Source: Mesodorylaimus sp. YZB2_4 (taxonomy: Eukaryota; Nematoda; Enoplea; Dorylaimida; Dorylaimidae). From it: DNA of 64,000 bases. Within the stretch, counting starts at the first letter, position 1; every line of letters starts with the position of its first letter. Shown here piece after piece: positions 58,170 to 64,000 of the stretch. Where the stretch lies: positions 295,162 through 359,161 of the forward strand of contig JASANH010000265.1 of the NCBI GenBank assembly GCA_030248295.1. The letters are read 5' to 3'. The notes under the pieces were generated by a model. It did not search any database and was not told where the DNA came from. It saw only the letters and a program-made list of their open reading frames with translations. The position numbers and the translations under genes were made by a program.

Positions 58170-59465
58170 GTTTGAGAAGTAACAACACGTAAAAACCAAC
58201 CGGCACGATTAATGTTGGCAAAACTCCGTTAACTTTGCCAGAAAAATTGAATTCTTGGATATCATTTTTAAAAAACCTAAAATCAAAAACAACATTTGCG
58301 GCATATAATAGAAACTTGACTATACATAATCACTCCTACGTAGCCTCCCACGTAAAACAATCGCAAAAGGCTGTAAGGGCAGCTTCGAACCGAACCGATT
58401 CTTCGAACTCCCAAAAAAACAGCCCTCCTTCGCGCCAAACCATACAATCGAAAAATATTGACTTTAAAAATTTCAAGAATTGGAGAATTGGAGGAGATTT
58501 GTTTCCAAGAAACATTTGCAAAAAGACATCGTTTAAATAACGCGTTTTTTTCTGGATATACCAATGACATTATTCGCCAAATGCGCCTTCGTAACACAGA
58601 GCGCAACATATAAAAGGAAATGCATTAATTATTAAACCACGCGATATGACGTCATTCAAGCAAAAAGATACCCTTTCATGGTAATTCACGCGCGCCACGG
58701 CTAAACAAAAATTTGTGCCTACGTAGGGGATTCGCACCCCAGCCTGACGCGCCGCGCTGTCACTAGCGTTCACCGTCGAATGCGGCACCCTGTCGTAATT
58801 CATAGGAATCTGAAACCTACTTTCTCGCAGACTAGCGAACCCGCCAATCGCGTAGGTTTCAAAATGCTGTCTGCTGCAGGGCGGACGAACCCGTCGCTAC
58901 GGCGGGGTCGGGGCACCATGGTTATAATAAGATTTTGAAACCTTTTTTAGCGTGGCCTCTTCGAGCCCTGTCGGAGCTGCAGGTTTCTTCAACCTTCGAA
59001 TTTTCAAAAAGCATTGTTTAAATCTGCTATTTCTTACAGTATTTTGCATTATTTCGATTTGAAATGGATATTTAATGAAGGATTTTACCCTAGTATCTGC
59101 AGTGCGCCTACGTCTTGGCGATTGCCGTAACGGCTATGGATTTTTCAGCGGAGATTATGATGCTGGTCGAATGCGTTTTTTCCAAACGGTCTCTTTTACG
59201 CCAATTCGCCCGTATATTTAAGCTTGTGTGATATTAATGCACCGAGGAAACAATTCCCAGCGTCGTGGAGACTACATTATTTGGCCAAACTATGCAAAAA
59301 AGCGGACGGAGAAGGGTTATTCCGCTGGGCTTATAGCTTTCTCGGATTGATCAGCAGCTTATTGATTTGGTAGACCAGCTGGCCTCCTTGACAATTTTTA
59401 CTACTGTAGTCTCTTATGTAGAGTAGGCGAGAATTCACTGACCCCCCCTCCGGTGGGAAGCAAGA
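58170..59465. other. Intergenic; tRNA-like T-arm fragment
   Basis: No gene. The minus strand of about 58710-58790 has GGGGTGCGAATCCCC with a plausible upstream A-box region, but the acceptor arms do not pair, so I regard it as tRNA-derived repeat rather than a tRNA gene. Confidence 0.4.
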
Positions 59466-60136
59466 GAATACTGTAGCGTTCGTTCGGGATCATTATTTTC
59501 GGGATCGGGATCGGGATCGGGACAGGATCGGGATTTTGTGAAGAGAGCGCTTTTCATTGGCTATAGATGACCTACAACCCACCCTGAGTAGCCAGCAAAT
59601 TAAAAGCCACAGATTCCCTTTCCTTGGATAATTTTTAGTGCAGTATTTATCATTGCATTCAAAATCAGGCAAGCGAAGAATCAGTTACAAATCAGCAAAC
59701 AAATCCCCTCCTTCTCCTCTATCAATTCAATCATCCGCCAAGGTCTCTATATTTCCCCCTCTGAAATATTTTGATGGCCATGACCATCTGAGTCAGTGTC
59801 AAGCAGAATGTCGCCAGCTTCTGCAGCAGGCCCACCATCTAATGATGGCAAATGCGGGTTGTTACTGTATCCAACTGGGCGCAAATCGTACATCAGAAAA
59901 AGCAGGACTTGTGCATTTTATGGGAGTAGTTTCATCCGATCATGCCATTATCACCCCTACAGCTCGTTTCGCATACACCAGCCCCATTCCCTGTTGCAAT
60001 CAAAACATTCTATCACCACAATATTCAGTCCCCAATCCCGAACACTTTTTATCGGGATCGGGATCGGGTTCGGGAGGGGCAGTCCCGACCGGGATCGGGA
60101 TCGGGACCGGGATCCCGAACGAACGCTAGAATACTG
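59466..60136. mobile_element. hAT-type MITE with GGGATC iterons, copy 2 (655 bp)
   Basis: The element 59474-60128 has perfect 18 bp terminal inverted repeats, TAGCGTTCGTTCGGGATC at 59474-59491 and its complement at 60111-60128, flanked by a perfect 8 bp TSD, GAATACTG, at 59466-59473 and 60129-60136. Arrays of GGGATC/GGGACC hexamers lie inside both ends. The interior has open frames without recognisable domains (59638-60129), which I regard as chance. The 8 bp TSD and 5' TAG fit the hAT superfamily. The copy at 53643-54031 is an internally shorter relative. Confidence 0.93.
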
Positions 60137-61133
60137 ATGACTTTTTTGTCCTCGCCCCAACAAAGTCTATTGTTCTGAGCTGCATCCTAACAGGTCATTT
60201 CCTAAGCTTTGCCTGGTGCAACTCTTTTTGGTGTTATTCTGCAATGTTTTGCTCCAATCTTCAGTCTAAGCCTACTGTATGCCTACAGTAATCTTTCCCC
60301 TTTTATGTTTTTTTCGTCACTCTGAATCATGGTCTCTTTCGTGTGTTCTTATTCTTGCATGCTCCAGGAAATCTTGGTCGATCGCGGATAAAATGGCGTA
60401 GCTATCCGAAGCACCTTCGCCGCGAACATCTTAAGTGGCAGCACCTGCGGCTTGGTTGGAACGGGCGACATTGGAGTGCGCCTTATTGCGGATTCTTCTT
60501 GTTTGGTATCATTGGTAAGCTTGCTGCGTCGAATTTTTTTAACAAATTGTTGCATAATTGTCTTTTTTAGGCGGAACGCCTAAATATCTTATTTTATTGT
60601 GCCTGGTTTTTTAAATGCGAATGTTTCTTAAAAATCAATGTCTTTTTATGCTTTATTATTCTTTTGTGTGCTTCTAGGTCTGTTCGTGTCACAGCGTAAC
60701 GCTCTTATATGTAAAATATTTTCTTGCTCTTGGATTTACCAGTTGGACCAGTTTACCAGTTTACCAGTTTTTGGATTTACCAGTTTACCGTTGGATTTAC
60801 CAGCTTTAATTACGATTTGTGAACGACTTTTTTCTGCATTTTAAATTGTGATATCTTAAAATTTTTTGTGCTATATCTGATTTGCATCTGGAGTTCGACG
60901 CTTGGTCCACTGGTCAGGGCTTGTTTCGCGTCTGATAATTCTTTCATGGTAGCTCGCTGCCCTAAGCATGTAGACTCTTGCTCGTGTCTCATAAATTGCA
61001 ATGTATCCATATTCTCAAATGTATGTAAATTCTTTGAACAGAGAACGCAAAATTACAGAAAAATGACTGAGAAATGGAATACTGTTTTCACGTTAGTCAC
61101 TCAGCACAGCACATTATTACTCTGTGCCCTGAT
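60137..61133. other. Intergenic, no gene assigned
   Basis: One stretch at about 60366-60512 on the plus strand has good splice-like borders (CATGCTCCAG| and ATTG|GTAAGC) and is open in both orientations, but the translation has no recognisable domain. Tandem TTTACCAGTT repeats lie at about 60736-60800. Confidence 0.4.
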
Positions 61134-62944
61134 TTATACAGTATCCGAGTAGTCGCTTTTGATGCACTCCCATAACGATTTGTCTGTCTCACGCATTTTT
61201 TGAATGGCCGCTTTCTAAAATCACAGAGGTCCAGCGCTACTATCGAAATGACGGTCAATATGCAGCACTCACCATTCCTTTAATCAAATCCGAGTAGCCA
61301 ACTTTTTCATTTTCCGCCAAATCTACGCAGCGCAAAGTTGGCGGGAAAATCTCGTTTGCGAATTCTTCTGAGGTCGAAGCAAAAGGAGACTTTCCCGACG
61401 CCACAAACAGTTTCGCCTAATAACAAGGTAAAAAATAGGTACTAGTAAGCTCTAATTTGCTTATATTTTACTTTTTTATTAATACTCGAACGATAGTCCC
61501 GGACTCTTTTGCTAATGAACAAGCGCCCTTTGCGTTGCAGCGTAGATGGAACAGTGCCCATCATTTCTTTGATGTATTCCCGCAGCTTTACCTATAACAA
61601 AAGACCTTCTTAGGATATGCAGTGCAGTGCATGAAATTCATTGTTACATATTGTATGACCGGTACAGTAGGTCAGCAATGCTAGCTAGCTGCTGGCAGGG
61701 TTCAGTTTAAAGCTAGAGTTAAGTAATGCCAGCTGCATGCAACATATACAGTACTGTCTCGTGAGAGAAGTACCTTAGTATGCAGTGAAAACTCAAAGCG
61801 TCTTTTGGTCAGGGGTCGAACTTATCTCACAGTTGGGGTGGATCTTACCACCAGCTCTGACCCTGAGTGTGAACTTGCCAGACTCCTAATTCACACACTT
61901 TTTTATTAATAAAGCCGAGACTCTTTTATCCTTTGATACCACCACCTGGCTCGGCTTCCACTACGATGACTTTGGATCAATTATGCTTATTGCTGACTGA
62001 TTGTTAATGAAACTGACCCAAGATGATGAATGATCCAGTACTTGAGGGTTTTGCATCCCATTTCATGCATTTTTAGGTTTTGGTTTATGCTTGTCCTTTT
62101 AATGTGTTGTTTTAGACTCCAAGCATTCAAGAACACGAACACCTGAAAGAGAAATGCATAGCTTTGATAAACTCTGCGGAAAACAGTGACCCAGGGCTGC
62201 TCTTAGCCCGTTTTCGGTCAGAAATTTGGGCCCCGGTTGTTCGATAGTTTGACCTACTTGCAATTCGCGCTTGTCAGGCGTTGCACTGGTCAGAACAGCT
62301 CTCTTAATGTCGTCCACTAGGTTCGCCTAAAAATCAAGAAATGCTGCAGGATCAAAGCACCAGGGTTTGATTTAATGCTCACTGAAAATGGCATTGTCTC
62401 AATTGCTCGAGTTTCCAGAACTTTGGCAGTTTGCTTATCGATATAGTCATTTACTCCGAGAAAATGCTTCTGAATGCTCTCATGAGCCTGATCGATTTTA
62501 GCCGTTACTGCTTGATACGTCTGGGCCAAAGCCACTGAAAGTACAATTACAGAGCTACACGTTGCAGGTGGCATAAAATGAAAAGTACAGAGCATAAAAC
62601 CTGCATTGCGCCCCCCGTGAGGGGCACTTCTGTACACCAAAGGACAATGCTGGACCTGTTAGGAATCCTTTTATAGACCTCTCACTAATATCTCCTGGTG
62701 ACAAGTGAGTATTTCCTTATTTTTATCTACCTCTGGCGCAGACATCCTGCAGATTGCTTATCTCCGCTGGGATTTTGCTAATGTCGGTCGATTGCTGCCC
62801 GCGACTTCGTGGTTGGGAAATTGGAGAACTGAACAAGGCCTGCGCAGAAGCAAATTATTCCGTTGAGTGTAACACATAACGTTATGTGCTTTTCACGAAG
62901 TACTGTACCTCTGCAGATAAAATCATTCTGCTTGCTCCAGACAT
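61134..62944 (-). CDS. Unidentified protein, seven coding exons, 236 residues
   Basis: Coding exons in transcript order: 62944-62909, 62839-62731, 62534-62383, 62326-62258, 61591-61472, 61416-61273, 61214-61134. Every intron is GT-AG, all phases agree and the total is 711 nt ending in TAA. The protein starts MSGASRMILSAE, is Ser/Gln-rich, then has a probably helical part (TYQAVTAKIDQAHESIQKHF), and a basic/hydrophobic C-terminal half (LREYIKEMMGTVPS, LFISKRVRDYRSS, EEFANEIFPPTLRCVD). I do not recognise the family. The C-terminal half could be a small DNA-binding or scaffold domain, but no diagnostic motif is visible. The fourth exon uses the CAA|GTAGGT donor; a longer version of it is possible. 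It lies just downstream of another minus-strand gene. Confidence 0.6.
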
Positions 62945-62987
62945 TTTTGATTGAATAATAAATAGTTCCAAGCTCAGATATTGATCA

Positions 62988-63105
62988 CTGAAAAATAAAA
63001 TTGAGCAAGTATTTATGCAGCAAAACAGCACATAGTGTTTAAACATGAGAGCTTATTCTTCCGGGGAAAACAAAACAGAGAAAAAGACCATGAAAGCTTT
63101 TTATT
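62988..63105 (-). promoter_or_regulatory. Operon-like intercistronic region (poly(A) signal then splice acceptor)
   Basis: On the minus strand the upstream gene stops at 63136 and has AATAAA at 63105-63100. About 112 nt later comes a pyrimidine-rich acceptor (TTTTATTTTTCAG, AG at 62989-62988), 43 nt before ATG 62944 of the next gene, with no donor in between that would clearly fit. In nematodes such spacing marks operons whose downstream gene receives a trans-spliced leader. This is an inference from layout. Confidence 0.4.
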
Positions 63106-63135
63106 GCGCAGTTACTGCACGGCACTAAATCTTCT

Positions 63136-64000
63136 TCAGTCACACATATCAGGAGCACTAAGACGAAATCGATTCAACAGATACTGCTTATTCTGATCCC
63201 GAGCGCACACGTAGATTCCCAACTCCTCGTTTGGGCCGCAGTCCGGTTGCAAGCAGTTATGCACCAGGCACACGTGATGATGTACACTGTGCGGAGCCAC
63301 ATACTCAAAAATGTCATCGTTCAGGCACAGAATTTGGCACCCCAGTACTTCGTGTTGTTCAATGTGCCCGCGCTGATTACGCACTTTTTCGTAGGGGCAT
63401 ACACAGACTAAAGAAAATTCTTCACCGTTTCTCAAGTTTCTAATAACGAACATATCAGCCACTTGTCCAAGCCCATTCTATAATGGTAGAATGACTAGTA
63501 TGAGCTGTAAATTGACAAGCTGGTTTTTCCCTCACTTGGCTGAACAATACATCGCTTCCTACGAGAACTGGCCGCTCCTGGTCTCCAACGATTTTACTGT
63601 GCCGTTGAAGACAGTAGTCGTTCACAGCGCCAAGAGGCTTGTTGTAGTACCGTCGGCATGCCTGGAAATACACATATAAGCTTTGACTAGCATCCGCAAT
63701 TTGAGGGATGGATGACTACCTCGTTGACTGCCGGAATATGGCTTTTGTGAACTGAATCGTCGGTTAACATAAGCTGGCTTCCTCGATTTTCTTCCGCTGG
63801 AACTCTAAGGACATTCTGTTCTGGACGCGAAACAGATTTCAACTGGAACAATCGTCTCAGAGCCGGTTGTTCAGCTAAGCTCAGAACGGCAGGACCAGCT
63901 TGTCTCCTATGAAGGATCCATTGCAAGTTTCATTGCTTCTTTAAGCAGGCAAAAAGCTCACCATTGGCCATTATGACAAAATAAGCCACCAGACAGCAAA
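63136..64000 (-). CDS. Unidentified Cys/His-containing protein, 3' part (runs off the window)
   Basis: Exons in transcript order: from beyond the window edge to 63962, 63906-63720, 63661-63536, 63477-63136, with short GT-AG introns of 55-58 nt and consistent phases, about 231 residues visible. Recognisable stretches are LFCHNGQWRQAGPAVLSLAE, ACRRYYNKPLGAVNDYCLQR, VADMFVIRNLRNGEEFSLVC and GHIEQHEVLGCQILCLNDDI, followed by a Cys/His-rich segment (APHSVHHHVCLVHNCLQPDC) that might bind metal, and the end LSAPDMCD. I do not recognise the family. Exon size, splice quality and the downstream AATAAA support a real cellular gene. A domesticated transposon protein is the main alternative. Confidence 0.6.

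Noticed and set aside
58710-58790. Possible tRNA gene (-)
   Set aside because: A good T-arm (GGGGTGCGAATCCCC) but no matching acceptor stem; treated as a tRNA-derived remnant.
59638-60129. 163-residue frame (+) ending in Gly-Ser-Gly repeats
   Set aside because: It lies inside the hAT-type MITE; the repeat peptide is the translated GGGATC iteron array.
61134-62944. BEN domain in the seven-exon gene
   Set aside because: The helical spacing looked suggestive but no diagnostic BEN residues could be matched by eye.

Overview
The window is genomic DNA from an animal. The genes are split by GT-AG introns, intergenic spaces are long and TE-rich, and the recognisable proteins are metazoan: a 23-exon RABGAP1/TBC-11 orthologue, a class A GPCR, an RFamide neuropeptide precursor and a protein resembling the nematode apical junction molecule AJM-1. 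AJM-1 likeness, an FLP-type precursor, long poly-C/poly-G tracts and an operon-like gene pair at the right end point to an ecdysozoan, most likely a nematode with a large repeat-rich genome. I cannot place it to genus.

Layout. 1-2.8 kb: old repeats, including a SINE relic. 2.9-8.9 kb (+): AJM-1-like gene in four linked exons. 9.5-20.8 kb: two intronless paralogous DXD glycosyltransferases about 9.8 kb apart, duplicated together with their 5' flanks. Between them lie a 658 bp fold-back DNA transposon with 8 bp target-site duplications (TSDs), a SINE, a decayed PIF/Harbinger transposase with a SINE inserted in it, and a structured inverted/direct repeat cluster. 21-25 kb: broken DDE transposase, GGTACGGGT-type repeats, an inverted-repeat pair and a small secreted cysteine-rich peptide gene (-). 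27.8-29.2 kb (+): intronless GPCR. 29.3-34.9 kb: no gene seen. 35 kb (-): RFamide precursor. 36-37.3 kb: cluster of tRNA-derived SINEs. 39.8-52.3 kb (-): complete RABGAP1-like gene. 53-60 kb: two copies of a hAT-type MITE family with GGGATC iterons, a Penelope-like RT relic, a MITE carrying a minisatellite and a possible first exon. 61.1-64 kb (-): two unidentified multi-exon genes in tandem, about 110 bp apart between poly(A) signal and next splice acceptor.

The cellular genes have unrelated roles (junction scaffold, Golgi glycosylation, peptide signalling, Rab regulation) and do not form a pathway. All exon structures were read by hand from splice consensus, reading phase and recalled family sequences; no database search was possible.
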